Assembly: GCF_000373105.1 (NCBI RefSeq)
Contig: NZ_KB890491.1
Coordinates: 124,001-188,000, forward strand
DNA length: 64,000 bases
Source: Neolewinella persica DSM 23188
Lineage (GTDB): Bacteria; Bacteroidota; Bacteroidia; Chitinophagales; Saprospiraceae
Direction: 5' to 3'
The notes beneath the pieces are model-generated. The model was given only the letters and a program-made list of their open reading frames with translations. It searched no databases and was not told the DNA's origin. The translations under genes were made by a program, and so were the position numbers. Below, piece after piece: positions 1 through 8,056 of this stretch (position 1 is the first letter of the stretch; the number at the start of each line of letters is the position of its first letter).

Positions 1-41
1 CTTACTGCCCGCTGAGCGTGCCAGGAGGAGTCAGACCTTTA

Positions 42-920
42 TCAAAGGTTAAACCACCGGGAGATCGTGAACCCCATCCTGAATTCTCCATCCCCCCAGC
101 TGGAGATGGTGTAAGGAATATAGTCCGTCTCGAAAATACCGGTAGCATTTGTAAAGTTCAGTTGGAATACGTGGCCCCCCGTATCCCATTCCAGTCCGAA
201 ACCGACGGGCGGGTGGTAACCATTAGTGGCCGTTAACGTATTACTGAAGGGGAAGGTGGCATCGGCTACGAAGGCCATCACCTTACTGACCTGAAAACGG
301 GCTGCGGTGCCAATGCTCAACATCGTATTCTCCCCAGCGAAAGGAACCAGGTTCCGGTGCGTAACTCCGGGAATGAGCTGCATACTGAAATTACTGCCAA
401 ATTTACGCGCCAGCACCAGGCTGCCGTGAAAAGCCATTCGGTGGGCGAACTTTGGAAAACTTCGGATGATGTCTTCCCGGGTATCGATTTTTTCGCTGGT
501 ACTCAATGTGGCGTTGCCTACAAGGGCTGCGGAAAATGGAAAGCCATCGACCTCCTGATGGAGCACCTTGATTTTAGTTACCAGGTTGAGATTTTGCCTA
601 AGGCCGGCATCGCCGGCCGGTGTGGAGCCGGAACCTTTAGAACGGTAAAAGCCAACGTTGAGATTGTCCGTAAACCCGTATTCCGCACCGATCGAAACGT
701 CTTCTGCCGTCTCCAGACCGTAGAAAGTGGACCAGCCACCATTGTCCCCAAAAATGTCGCCAAAGCGGTGGCTGATCCGGACATCGAGCTTGCCCTTCGG
801 CAGCGTTTCCACACTGTGTACATTGACAACGCGCGTGTCTTTAAACGTCCGGTACACCCGTTCGCGCTGGGCAGAAAGCGAGCAGGAAAGCAATAGAATG
901 AGGAAGAGTATATTTTTCAT
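42..920 (-). CDS. DUF5777-family outer-membrane beta-barrel protein
   Basis: A 292-residue exported protein. I chose the start at 920 because it gives a clean signal peptide (MKNILFLILLLSCSLSAQ); upstream in-frame codons run through a repeat and look non-coding. The features LPKGKLDVRISHRFG, a GLDxADVSIGAEYGFTDNLNVG-like strand and a C-terminal GGHVFQLNFTN block match the DUF5777 barrel family, and the same blocks occur in the protein at 15907-16773. It probably sits in the outer membrane and its molecular role is unknown. It lies downstream of, and in the same direction as, the cytochrome-like lipoprotein at 1045-1431, as its paralogue does at 14-17 kb. The family call rests on recognised motifs, not a search. 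Confidence 0.75.
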   Translation of the reverse strand: MKNILFLILLLSCSLSAQRERVYRTFKDTRVVNVHSVETLPKGKLDVRISHRFGDIFGDNGGWSTFYGLETAEDVSIGAEYGFTDNLNVGFYRSKGSGSTPAGDAGLRQNLNLVTKIKVLHQEVDGFPFSAALVGNATLSTSEKIDTREDIIRSFPKFAHRMAFHGSLVLARKFGSNFSMQLIPGVTHRNLVPFAGENTMLSIGTAARFQVSKVMAFVADATFPFSNTLTATNGYHPPVGFGLEWDTGGHVFQLNFTNATGIFETDYIPYTISSWGDGEFRMGFTISRWFNL

Positions 921-958
921 TTCTTGTAGTATTCTATTTTGTTTTGGAATCCGGCAAG

Positions 959-986
959 CTGACAACTCGACAACCTGACAACTCGA
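959..986. repeat. Short word array (CTGACAACTCGA x2)
   Basis: Two near-identical 12-13 bp words sit side by side between the DUF5777 gene and the 20-bp dispersed repeat at 991, ending 4 bp from it. They resemble the one-arm word arrays seen next to other copies of that repeat. Confidence 0.6.
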
Positions 987-990
987 TTTA

Positions 991-1010
991 GGCGCGGACG
1001 CGGGTGCAAA
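991..1010 (-). repeat. Dispersed 20-mer TTTGCACCTGCGNNCGCGCC, copy 1
   Basis: One mismatch to the 18 defined positions of the consensus. It lies 71 bp upstream of the DUF5777 start and reads towards it. Strand here and in later entries is the one on which TTTGCACC is read. Confidence 0.85.
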
Positions 1011-1044
1011 AATAGTTTTTAAGTAGCAAGGAATCCAAGTACCG

Positions 1045-1431
1045 TTACTGCTCCGGGAATCCGGCGTCAAGCCAGCAGGTGATGATAATAAGTTCTTCTT
1101 CTGTCAGGTCTTCGGGCCGGTCTTGCGGTGCATAATTTGGAGGCATACCGATGGTAGCATCATCGCGCACATCAATGACCCGCTGGCGAAAAAGACCGCT
1201 TTCCAAATCAGAGATCAGGCCAAGGTAACTGTCGTATATACCAGGGGCACCTCCCAGGTGGCAGCCACTGTAGGCACAACTTCGTTCGATGATGTCGCGA
1301 ACGTCGGCTTCATAAGTAGGTGTTTCTCCGTCACAGGGCAAGATGACCGGCTCTGGCAGCACGTCGGAAGTGCAGGAGGAGATGATCAGTAAAAAGACAT
1401 AAAACGAGGAAAGCAACCAAAAATAGCGCAT
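1045..1431 (-). CDS. Cytochrome c-like lipoprotein with a CX4CH motif
   Basis: A 128-residue protein starting at 1431 (MRYFWLLSSFYVFLLIISSC), which gives a lipoprotein signal with Cys in the lipobox. After about 25 residues comes ERSCAYSGCHLGG, a C-x4-C-H arrangement expected to bind haem covalently, then GMPPNYAP, whose Met could be the distal ligand, and a C-terminal ITCWLDAGFPE block. The same domain closes the protein at 14087-14878. A periplasmic electron-transfer role is inferred. It lies immediately upstream of the DUF5777 barrel gene, so the two probably form an operon. CX4CH is less common than CXXCH, so haem attachment is likely but unproved. Confidence 0.7.
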   Translation of the reverse strand: MRYFWLLSSFYVFLLIISSCTSDVLPEPVILPCDGETPTYEADVRDIIERSCAYSGCHLGGAPGIYDSYLGLISDLESGLFRQRVIDVRDDATIGMPPNYAPQDRPEDLTEEELIIITCWLDAGFPEQ

Positions 1432-1584
1432 GCTGGTAGTCGATTGAGAGCTAAGGCAACCAAAACGGTAGCTCGATTGTAGGTAAATGCGGTTGTTGCC
1501 GGTTGGCATTTCGCGCGCCGAAGGTACGATGGAACTGGTGCCGGTAGATTCAACCTTTGTAACTTAAACTCAAAAACTGTCAAT

Positions 1585-1998
1585 ATGTACCCCGTTGAAT
1601 TAACGATCCCAATGGCAAAGGACCTCACTGCTCATGGCTTTACTGGCCTGACGAGCGCCGATGAAGTAAATGCTGCCCTGAGTGCTACTGAAGGAACTGC
1701 TCTGTTAGTGGTCAACTCCGTCTGCGGCTGCGCCGCAGCCAATGCGCGCCCCGGTGCGAAGTTTGCCGCGCTCAATGAAAAGAAGCCGGATCACCTCTAT
1801 ACTGTTTTTGCTGGTGTTGATCAGGAGGCCACGGCCACGGCCCGTGAGCACTTGCTGCCTTACCCTCCCAGCAGCCCCGCCATCGGCTTGTTCAAAGACG
1901 GTAAGCTGGTACACTTCCTCGAGCGTCACCACATCGAAGGCCGAAGTGCTGAGATCATCGCTGAGAACCTCAAGATGGCCTTTGACCGGTATTGCTGA
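1585..1998 (+). CDS. Bacilliredoxin, BrxA/BrxB (YphP/YqiW) family
   Basis: 137 residues, the normal length for the family. The active-site C47-G48-C49 lies in VNSVCGCAAANARPG, which is diagnostic of bacilliredoxins. These proteins remove bacillithiol from mixed disulfides on oxidised cytoplasmic proteins. The N-terminal MYPVELTIPMAKDLT block and the C-terminal LVHFLERHHIEGRSAE block also fit. The gene appears monocistronic: divergent from the cytochrome-like gene and followed by two hairpins. Whether the host makes bacillithiol cannot be seen here. Confidence 0.9.
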   Translation: MYPVELTIPMAKDLTAHGFTGLTSADEVNAALSATEGTALLVVNSVCGCAAANARPGAKFAALNEKKPDHLYTVFAGVDQEATATAREHLLPYPPSSPAIGLFKDGKLVHFLERHHIEGRSAEIIAENLKMAFDRYC

Positions 1999-2002
1999 TT
2001 TA

Positions 2003-2051
2003 TTTTCTTGTACTTACTTGCTGGCGAATCCGGCAAGTAAGTACAAGAAAA
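2003..2051 (+). terminator. Perfect 19-bp hairpin after the bacilliredoxin gene
   Basis: Arms 2003-2021 and 2033-2051 are exact reverse complements (TTTTCTTGTACTTACTTGC and its complement) around an 11-nt loop. The A/T-rich base of the stem would act as a terminator in either direction. Confidence 0.75.
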
Positions 2052-2089
2052 CAGATCAGGCCGTGTCCGGGCTCAGCCCGGGAGCAGGG

Positions 2090-2120
2090 AAGACCCGTAG
2101 CGTTGCTGCGGGTCTTTTCT
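2090..2120 (+). terminator. Intrinsic terminator
   Basis: The stem AAGACCCGTAGC pairs with GCTGCGGGTCTT across a very short loop and is followed by TTTCTTGTTT. It backs up the hairpin at 2003-2051. Confidence 0.7.
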
Positions 2121-2276
2121 TGTTTAATGATATTGGGTCGAGACTGGAAACGCGTAGCGTTTCACAAAGCCTTCTCCCTCTCCCTTAGCGAGGCGGTTTA
2201 ACGTTGAAATAACAACCTTCCTACCCACAAATCCATTATCCAAACGTTTTACTGTAGGAAATAACCATTACACTAA

Positions 2277-2696
2277 ATGAACCTCTTTCTTTTCCTCACC
2301 GGACTCCTGCTTTTTTCAGGCCCTCAAACCGTCAGTGTAACGGTGAGCAGCAGCAGCGCTGAGGCTGGAGAGATCCGGCTGGCCGTCTACGCCAGCGAGA
2401 CCGATTTTAAAGAACAACGAGCGGTAACCTCCATCATCAAGCCTACCACTGGTGCCTCCGTTAACCTGAAGGTTGACCTGCCACAAGCCGGAACCTACGT
2501 GCTTGCCGCTTTCCACGACGTGAACGGCAACGGTAAGCTGGACCGTAATTTCTTCGGCATCCCAACGGAGCCCTATGGCTTTAGCCGTCCGCCGGTTTCC
2601 AAGTGGGAAGAGCCCCGTTTTGGGGATATCTCCGCAACGTTCTCCGACAAAAAGGCATCGGCCCGGGTGGAGCTGAAATTGTGGAAGGAGTATTGA
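2277..2696 (+). CDS. DUF2141 domain protein, exported
   Basis: 139 residues with a short signal peptide (MNLFLFLTGLLLFSG). The rest is one DUF2141 domain: GEIRLAVYASETDF at the N-terminal side, AGTYVLAAFHDVNGNGKLD in the middle, and the hallmark FGIPTEPYGFSR near the end. DUF2141 proteins are small periplasmic or surface beta-sandwich proteins of unknown function, frequent in Bacteroidota. It stands alone, with a 75-bp leader after the preceding terminators and an AT-rich island downstream. Confidence 0.85.
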   Translation: MNLFLFLTGLLLFSGPQTVSVTVSSSSAEAGEIRLAVYASETDFKEQRAVTSIIKPTTGASVNLKVDLPQAGTYVLAAFHDVNGNGKLDRNFFGIPTEPYGFSRPPVSKWEEPRFGDISATFSDKKASARVELKLWKEY

Positions 2697-2841
2697 TGGT
2701 TAGCCCTTATTACCAATCTAGGGGCAATACATTTGAATCTCCGACGATTTCGCATAGCGAATACACATTAGTTCACTGCAAGCAAGGAGAAAAAATAATT
2801 CTTTCTAATAAGCGATAGATGAAAAAGTAAGTGGACTAAAT

Positions 2842-3270
2842 ATGGACAATGATTTTTTTGCACCAAACCCGAATCAATCGGATCAATTTTTTCAAAAGTT
2901 TTCAACTTTTATGGATTCAGTTGACGATGGAAAGTTAATAATGAAAAATTGGAGTTTAATTGAAAACACAGAAGATGAAAATTCCGATAAAATAATTTCT
3001 CATCTAATTGATTTAGCTTGTAACACACAAAATATCATCAACATAAATATTGGAAGATATTTTCTGCAGAAATCATCTAAAGGTTGGTTAATGAAAAGAT
3101 TGAAAAGGTTGATAAGATCGTTTTTGGTCAATGGAGATTATTGGAACTACCTAAGAGCTTTAGAATTGCTTTCAACCATTGATAATTCATTAACTAAAGA
3201 GATAGCAACTAAAGCAGTTCAGCATGAAGATTTAGAAATTCAAGAAGTCGGGAAAGGTTTCTTAGATTAA
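2842..3270 (+). CDS. AT-rich orphan hypothetical protein
   Basis: 142 residues, not recognised. No signal peptide or membrane segment. The N-terminus is acidic and Asn/Phe-rich (MDNDFFAPNPNQSDQFF), followed by a predicted all-helical region with a basic patch (SKGWLMKRLKRLIRSFLVNG) and a helical end with HEAT-like spacing (ALELLSTIDNSLTKEIATKAV). Base and codon use are clearly AT-rich (AAT, AAA, TTT, ATA preferred) while neighbours are GC-rich, so it was probably acquired horizontally. It sits with the inverted-repeat element at 3493-3595 in an AT-rich island from about 2700 to 3640. It resembles immunity or HEAT-like small proteins, but that is only a guess. Confidence 0.6.
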   Translation: MDNDFFAPNPNQSDQFFQKFSTFMDSVDDGKLIMKNWSLIENTEDENSDKIISHLIDLACNTQNIININIGRYFLQKSSKGWLMKRLKRLIRSFLVNGDYWNYLRALELLSTIDNSLTKEIATKAVQHEDLEIQEVGKGFLD

Positions 3271-3640
3271 AAAACCTTCAGCAAAAAAATGCATATACGC
3301 CCACACTTCCCATTTAGTCGGCACGGCGCCTGCAGGGATGTTACCCAGGGGAAATTCGGGATAACAGGAACAGTTTTCTCTATACGACATGCAGCGCCGT
3401 GAAGTACAGTGCCGCGATAACAAGCGTAAGCTGTGTCGAATCTTGCTCGCCGAGCACTAGCCAGCCTAGTAGATAGTCATTACGTGATATGCGCTAACAC
3501 TATTTCAATAACGACCTATCTTGTAAGGGCTAATTCTTATGCCCTGGCTAGAAAGGGTAGGCATAAGCTAGATTTTAATAAAACCAAGTGTTAGCACTTT
3601 GCTAGTGAGAATGTGACCTTACAGTATTACTTTTAACAAA
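3271..3640. other. Gene-free AT-rich spacer
   Basis: No start-to-stop frame with coding character was seen. It holds the nested inverted repeat at 3493-3595 and the leader of the PmoA-like gene. Confidence 0.6.
3493..3595. mobile_element. Small element with 9-bp inverted termini and an internal hairpin
   Basis: GCTAACACT at 3493-3501 is exactly complementary to AGTGTTAGC at 3587-3595. Inside, CTTATGCC (3536-3543) pairs with GGCATAAG (3560-3567). The 103-bp nested structure encodes nothing. It may be a miniature mobile element or a recombination site; no target duplication was obvious. Confidence 0.4.
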
Positions 3641-4606
3641 ATGAATCACTACCAGCTCTTTCCCTGCTTTCTAATCTTGCTCCTCGCATCCTGCGGCCCC
3701 GCCCTCGAAAACAAAGAGGAAAAGGGAGAGGGCAAGAAAGGGGACCTCCGCCTGGAACAAAGCTCTGACTACCTCAGCATCCTTCATGAAAATCAGCCGG
3801 TACTGAACTACTGGCTCAGTCCCCAGCTGCCCGAAGGCATCGCCGAACATTACACACGCAGCGGCTTCCTACACCCAATATGGAGCCCCTCGGGACAGAT
3901 CGTTTCCGACGGATTTCCCGCCGGCTACGCTCACCAGCACGGCTTATTTACCGCTTGGACCAATACCACCTTCCGGGACAGCTTCACGGATTTCTGGAAT
4001 ACGCACAAAGGCCTGGCAACCGTAATGCATCAGGAATTAGTTGAGGTGCAGGAACAAGACGGCTACCTCGGCTTCATGGCTAAATTGACACACAGCAGCA
4101 AGCACTTCGGTCCGGTGCTGAGCGAAGACTTAACCGTTCGAGTCCATGATCGTAAGGAGCCATTTGTCTTTGACGTGCGCAGCGAACAAACCAACGTGAC
4201 GAAGGACACCCTTTTCCTCAACAAACACCTCTACGGCGGCCTCGGTATCCGGGGCAGTAAGCACTGGAACCCGAAAGACACGGTCAATTTCCTGGCCCCA
4301 GCCGAATTTCTTACCAGCCAGGGCCTCACCGTTGATTCAGCCAACCATACCCGCCCGGAATGGACGGCGATTTATGGCAATCTGCCTAAAGGAAAAGCCG
4401 GTATGGCCGTCATCCCCCATCCAGAAAATTTCCGCTGGCCGCAGGCAGTGCGGGTACACCCGGAGTTGCCTTATTTCTCAGTATCCCCAGTAACGAAGGA
4501 AGGTTTTTTCATTGCGCCGGGGGAGACTTATATTTCTCGTTATCGGGTGGTGGTGTTTGATGGGGAGGTAGATAGTGAGGCAATGAACACGTTGCGGTGG
4601 GAATAA
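3641..4606 (+). CDS. PmoA-like (DUF6807) lipoprotein
   Basis: 321 residues. A lipoprotein signal (LFPCFLILLLASC) is followed by a charged linker rich in K, E and G. The body carries VLNYWLSPQLPEG, RSGFLHPIWSPSGQIV, YAHQHGLFTAWTNTTF and FWNTHKGLA, which match the DUF6807/PmoA-like family of Bacteroidota and Planctomycetes, often linked to carbohydrate or xenobiotic breakdown. The family name derives from a weak likeness to a methane monooxygenase subunit and does not imply methane oxidation. Expected to be anchored in the periplasm or on the surface. It converges with hemB. Confidence 0.75.
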   Translation: MNHYQLFPCFLILLLASCGPALENKEEKGEGKKGDLRLEQSSDYLSILHENQPVLNYWLSPQLPEGIAEHYTRSGFLHPIWSPSGQIVSDGFPAGYAHQHGLFTAWTNTTFRDSFTDFWNTHKGLATVMHQELVEVQEQDGYLGFMAKLTHSSKHFGPVLSEDLTVRVHDRKEPFVFDVRSEQTNVTKDTLFLNKHLYGGLGIRGSKHWNPKDTVNFLAPAEFLTSQGLTVDSANHTRPEWTAIYGNLPKGKAGMAVIPHPENFRWPQAVRVHPELPYFSVSPVTKEGFFIAPGETYISRYRVVVFDGEVDSEAMNTLRWE

Positions 4607-4633
4607 ATATTGTACCATGAGCTCCAGCCGCCC

Positions 4634-4675
4634 GACAAATTCTTTTGGCCTGGCGAAGCCGGGCAAAAGTTTGTC
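4634..4675. terminator. Hairpin between convergent genes
   Basis: GACAAATTCTTTTGGCCTGGC pairs imperfectly with GCCGGGCAAAAGTTTGTC around GAA. It lies between the convergent PmoA-like and hemB genes and could end transcription both ways. Confidence 0.55.
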
Positions 4676-4772
4676 TGCCGGCTAATACTGCTTTTTGGGA
4701 GTAGCGTAAAGGCTTTGTTGAGTCATCTCTTCCGAGGTTAACAAGGCCAGCCTAAAGGCTAGGGAACCGGAG

Positions 4773-5759
4773 TTACTCCGCATACCAAGTGGCAAAGTCC
4801 TTAGCAAAATAGCTAATAATCACACTGGCGCCGGCCCGGCGGATGGAGAGCAGGGCTTCTGAGGCGGCCGACCGGTAATCAAGCCAGCCGCGCTCCGCAG
4901 CGGCAAGTAACATGGCGCACTCCCCGGAAACGTGGTAGGCGGCGATGGGCAGGTGGTGCGCGTCGTTCAGTTCGCGAATGATGTCGAGGTAGTTGATGGC
5001 TGGTTTAACCATCAGGTAATCTGCACCTTCTGCGGCGTCGAGGGCGGCTTCACGTAGGGCCTCGCGGCGGTTGGCCGGATCCATCTGGTAGGTCTTTTTG
5101 TCGGTCGGCACGTTTTCCAGTTCGCGGGGGGCACTGTCCAGTGCGTCGCGAAAGGGACCATAGAAGGCACTGGCGTACTTGGCGCAGTAACTCATGATGG
5201 AGGTATCGGTGAAGCCTTCGGCGTCGAGGGCGCGACGGATGGACTCGATGCGGCCATCCATCATTTCACTGGGGCCGATGATGTCGAAGCCGGCGCGGGC
5301 CTGGGCGACGGCCATGGCGTTGACGAGGGGCAGCGTCTGGTCATTATGGATCTTACCGTCGACGACGAGGCCGTCGTGGCCGTCGGTGCTGTAAGGGTCG
5401 AGGGCTACGTCGGAGATGAGGCAGATGTCGGGGAATTCCGTTTTCAGCCGGGTCGCTGCCAGGAGGTAGAAGTTTTCTTCGCTGGTGGCGTAGGTACCCG
5501 TTTTGTTCTTGTGTGCTTCCGGCACGGCGGGGAACATGATGAAGCTGTAGATGCCGAGTTTACGGCACTCTGCTACTTCTTTGACGACCTCCTCGATGCC
5601 GAGACGGAAGGTTCCGGGCAGGCTGGTGATGGGCAACCGTGCATTGGGGTCCGGCATCAGAAAAATGGGCTGCACGAGGTGACCGGGGGTCAACTCGGTT
5701 TCTCGGACCTGAGCGCGGATGGCGGGGGATTGGCGGTTGCGGCGGGGACGGCTTAGCAT
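4773..5759 (-). CDS. hemB: Porphobilinogen synthase (delta-aminolevulinic acid dehydratase)
   Basis: 328 residues. It condenses two 5-aminolevulinate molecules to porphobilinogen in cytoplasmic haem synthesis. Both catalytic lysines are visible: K194 in SYCAKYASAFYGPFRDA and the Schiff-base K252 in YLMVKPAINYLDI. PSEMMDGRI and HVSGECAML are also family hallmarks. The metal loop reads DVALDPYSTDGHDG, with aspartates in place of the zinc-binding cysteines, pointing to a Mg-dependent type. I start at 5759 (MLSRPRRNR); the in-frame extension to 5834 is encoded by a low-complexity word array and is unlikely to be translated. The stop codon lies inside a short CGGAGTAACTCCG palindrome. Confidence 0.95.
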   Translation of the reverse strand: MLSRPRRNRQSPAIRAQVRETELTPGHLVQPIFLMPDPNARLPITSLPGTFRLGIEEVVKEVAECRKLGIYSFIMFPAVPEAHKNKTGTYATSEENFYLLAATRLKTEFPDICLISDVALDPYSTDGHDGLVVDGKIHNDQTLPLVNAMAVAQARAGFDIIGPSEMMDGRIESIRRALDAEGFTDTSIMSYCAKYASAFYGPFRDALDSAPRELENVPTDKKTYQMDPANRREALREAALDAAEGADYLMVKPAINYLDIIRELNDAHHLPIAAYHVSGECAMLLAAAERGWLDYRSAASEALLSIRRAGASVIISYFAKDFATWYAE

Positions 5760-5993
5760 AGTCTTGTGGTCTTGTGATCTTGTAGTATGGCTCTGCTCGC
5801 TGCGCTCGGGAGCCGTAGCTTTTTCGTGGGGCAAAAGTAAGTGGTTTCGCCTTGAGGAGGGTCATAGGCATGTCTCATATCCAAACTTATCGGCAGATAG
5901 AAAACAAAGGCTGAAGATCGCCGTCACGAGCGGAACGCATCCACATGCGGCAGCACTACTAGACTACCGGGCTAATAGGCTACAAGACTAATA
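5758..5993. repeat. Inverted word array upstream of hemB
   Basis: Left arm at about 5758-5791 iterates TAGTCTTGTGG-like words; right arm at about 5955-5993 carries complementary CTACAAGACTA-like words. The roughly 160-bp interior encodes nothing recognised. The right arm ends 2 bp from the 20-mer at 5996, the same arrangement as at 61440. Confidence 0.55.
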
Positions 5994-5995
5994 AG

Positions 5996-6015
5996 GGCGC
6001 GGCCGCAGGTGCAAG
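5996..6015 (-). repeat. Dispersed 20-mer, copy 2
   Basis: One mismatch to consensus. It lies in the divergent gap between hemB and the epimerase gene, 87 bp before the latter. Confidence 0.85.
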
Positions 6016-6102
6016 GGGAAGGTTAAAAAGCAAAGTAAGAAATACACGCGCTACCACATTACCTTAGCACCAAGACGACCAATAGTACCAATAGACCAAA
6101 AC

Positions 6103-7137
6103 ATGCAACTAACCATCCACCCCCACGTCCTTCCCCTGGCCAACCCTTTCCGCATCGCCCACGAAAGCCGGACGGAGCAGCCGACCCTGATTGTGGAGTT
6201 GCACGATGAGGCCTCCGGCCTCAGTGGCTACGGCGAAGCGCCGATGACCCGCTACTACGGTCTCGACAGCGACGAGTGCACGGCTCAATTAACTTCCCTT
6301 GCACCTGCGTTCGCGGCAAAAAAAAGCCTGACGCCGCAGGCCACCCATGCCCTGATTGATACCCATGCCCCCGACTTGAACCCTTTCCTGCGTTGTGCGC
6401 TTGATGTAGCCACGCACGACCTTTGGGCCCGCCAGCAAGGCACCCGCCTCGGTCTGCTGTGGGAGCAGGATCGGAGCCGGCACATACCCACCTGCTACAC
6501 CATCGGTCTTGGACCAGTGGCAGAAATGGTGGCTAAACTAAAAGCCTTCCCCTGGCCCGTTTACAAAATCAAACTCGGTCGGGGAGATGATGATGTCGCC
6601 ATCATCAGCGCCCTGCGCGAACACACCGACGCTCCCTTCTACGTCGATGCCAATACCGGCTGGACGGCCCGACAAACCATCGACCTCTCTTCCAAATTGG
6701 CCGACCTCGGCGTCGTCTTTATCGAACAACCCCTGAAAACCGACGACCTGGCCGGACAACGGGAGGTCTTTGCCCACTCTGCCCTCCCCATCCTGGCCGA
6801 CGAAAGTTGCCAGACGGAAGCCGACGTGGCCCGCTGCGCCGAATACTTCCACGGCATCAACATCAAAGTCGTTAAATGCGGCGGCCTACTGCCCGCCCGG
6901 CGAATGATCGCCAATGCCCGTCAGCTCAACCTGCGGGTCATGGCCGGGTGTATGACCGAAAGCAGCGTCGGCATCAGTGCCATCGCTCAGCTACTACCCG
7001 AACTGGATTATGCGGACCTCGACGGTGCTATGCTTCTGGCTAATGACCCTGCTGTAGGTGTTACCTTCGATCCAACTACCGGCTTTGCCATCTTCCCCAA
7101 ATTGGCGGGAACGGGCGTCAGCATTTATCAAAAGTAA
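6103..7137 (+). CDS. Dipeptide (L-Ala-D/L-Glu) epimerase, enolase superfamily
   Basis: 344 residues. The enzyme epimerises dipeptides such as L-Ala-D-Glu released from murein, in the cytoplasm. All expected catalytic features are present: K155 and K157 in YKIKLG, metal ligands D182 (YVDANTGW), E208 (FIEQPL) and D233 (ILADES), and the second acid/base region IKVVKCGG (K255/K258). The N-terminal capping domain contains GYGEAP. Residues 66-72 (LAPAFAA) in the capping domain are encoded by a copy of the 20-bp dispersed repeat, which therefore sits in a folded protein. Substrate choice within the family is not settled by the sequence. Confidence 0.88.
   Translation: MQLTIHPHVLPLANPFRIAHESRTEQPTLIVELHDEASGLSGYGEAPMTRYYGLDSDECTAQLTSLAPAFAAKKSLTPQATHALIDTHAPDLNPFLRCALDVATHDLWARQQGTRLGLLWEQDRSRHIPTCYTIGLGPVAEMVAKLKAFPWPVYKIKLGRGDDDVAIISALREHTDAPFYVDANTGWTARQTIDLSSKLADLGVVFIEQPLKTDDLAGQREVFAHSALPILADESCQTEADVARCAEYFHGINIKVVKCGGLLPARRMIANARQLNLRVMAGCMTESSVGISAIAQLLPELDYADLDGAMLLANDPAVGVTFDPTTGFAIFPKLAGTGVSIYQK
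6298..6317 (+). repeat. Dispersed 20-mer, copy 3 (within a CDS)
   Basis: Two mismatches to consensus. It encodes APAFA in the epimerase capping domain on the sense strand. Confidence 0.7.
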
Positions 7138-7276
7138 TGGTGAGTAGTAAGAACTCGGTTGAGGATATCCTCAGCCGAACTCATAGCAGGTCAGGCTGTT
7201 CGAGAGGCTAGACCCTCAACCAAAACTTTCACCTGGCAATTACTTTTAATACCCTTTTTAATTCAAAGAAAACCCA

Positions 7277-8056
7277 ATGAACAGAATCATCCAAATTTCC
7301 GTCCTGGCTTTATTCCTTCTAAGTAGTTGTTCGGATCAGGGAAGCACCTCCAGTGCTGCGCTTCCAGAGTATAGTGCCTCCGCATCCGACACCCTGACGA
7401 AGCACCTTATTCCTTTTAATGCCGAGCTTCCTACCATTGGCCTGCTGATGTACAACGGAGTCTTGACAACAGAGATCACTGCCGCCGCAGATGTGTTTAC
7501 CAAACACCCCGAAGGAGAAGACCAACGATTCAACGTCATCACCATCGCCGAAACAAAAAAATCCATCGTTACGGAGGAAGGGCTCACAATAGTACCTGAT
7601 TACACCTTTGCTACCTGCCCGCAACTAACTGTACTTTTTGTTCCCAGTGCCTACGATATGTACTCTCAGGTCAATAACGAAAATATAGTGGCGTTCATTA
7701 AAAAGAAAAACGAAGAGACCGAGTATACCGTCAGCAACTGTGGCGGAGCCCAACTGATTGGAGCAGCGGGTATTGCTAAAGGAAAAAAGATCGTTACCTG
7801 GATTGGCGGAGGCGCTCAACTCCAAAAAGATTATCCGGAACTGTTGGTACAGGACGATGCAGTAGTTACCTACGTCGAAGATGGAAAATTTTTGTCTTCA
7901 AACGGAAATTTAGCCAGCTACGTCTCTGCCCTCAATCTTGTAGAGAAAATGACAAGTCCTGAACACAGAGCATTTGTTGAGTCTTACCTGTACCTTGACC
8001 GACTCCAGGATTGGGAGCCAGGAGCTAGAAACCAGGAGCTAGTTCCTGGCTCCTAA
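7277..8056 (+). CDS. DJ-1/PfpI-like lipoprotein
   Basis: 259 residues. A lipoprotein signal with Cys18 (LFLLSSC) precedes a DJ-1/PfpI fold: IGLLMYNGVLTTEITAA, LFVPSA, then the nucleophile elbow with Cys155 in SNCGGAQLIGAAGI and a TWIGGGAQLQKDYPE block matching the stretch after the elbow in AraC-linked DJ-1 proteins. It should act outside the cytoplasmic membrane; substrate unknown. The last roughly 12 residues (EPGARNQELVPGS) are encoded by the palindrome at 8014-8053 and are probably not part of the fold. It overlaps the convergent gene at 8039. Confidence 0.8.
   Translation: MNRIIQISVLALFLLSSCSDQGSTSSAALPEYSASASDTLTKHLIPFNAELPTIGLLMYNGVLTTEITAAADVFTKHPEGEDQRFNVITIAETKKSIVTEEGLTIVPDYTFATCPQLTVLFVPSAYDMYSQVNNENIVAFIKKKNEETEYTVSNCGGAQLIGAAGIAKGKKIVTWIGGGAQLQKDYPELLVQDDAVVTYVEDGKFLSSNGNLASYVSALNLVEKMTSPEHRAFVESYLYLDRLQDWEPGARNQELVPGS
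8014..8053. terminator. Palindrome spanning two convergent gene ends
   Basis: GGAGCCAGGA (8014-8023) pairs with TCCTGGCTCC (8044-8053), with a direct CAGGAGCTAG repeat inside. Both stop codons lie in or next to it, so it probably terminates both transcripts while contributing codons to both proteins. Confidence 0.6.

Noticed and set aside
3493-3595. Integron attC-like site (TAAC...GTTAGC ends)
   Set aside because: GTTAGCA does not fit GTTRRRY and the L-boxes do not fit; without an integrase or cassette array in view it is only a vague likeness.
3641-4606. Methane monooxygenase subunit
   Set aside because: PmoA is only the historical name of the DUF6807 likeness; the protein is a lipoprotein without membrane helices.
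5760-5834. N-terminal extension of HemB
   Set aside because: It is encoded by a word array and has no counterpart in the family.
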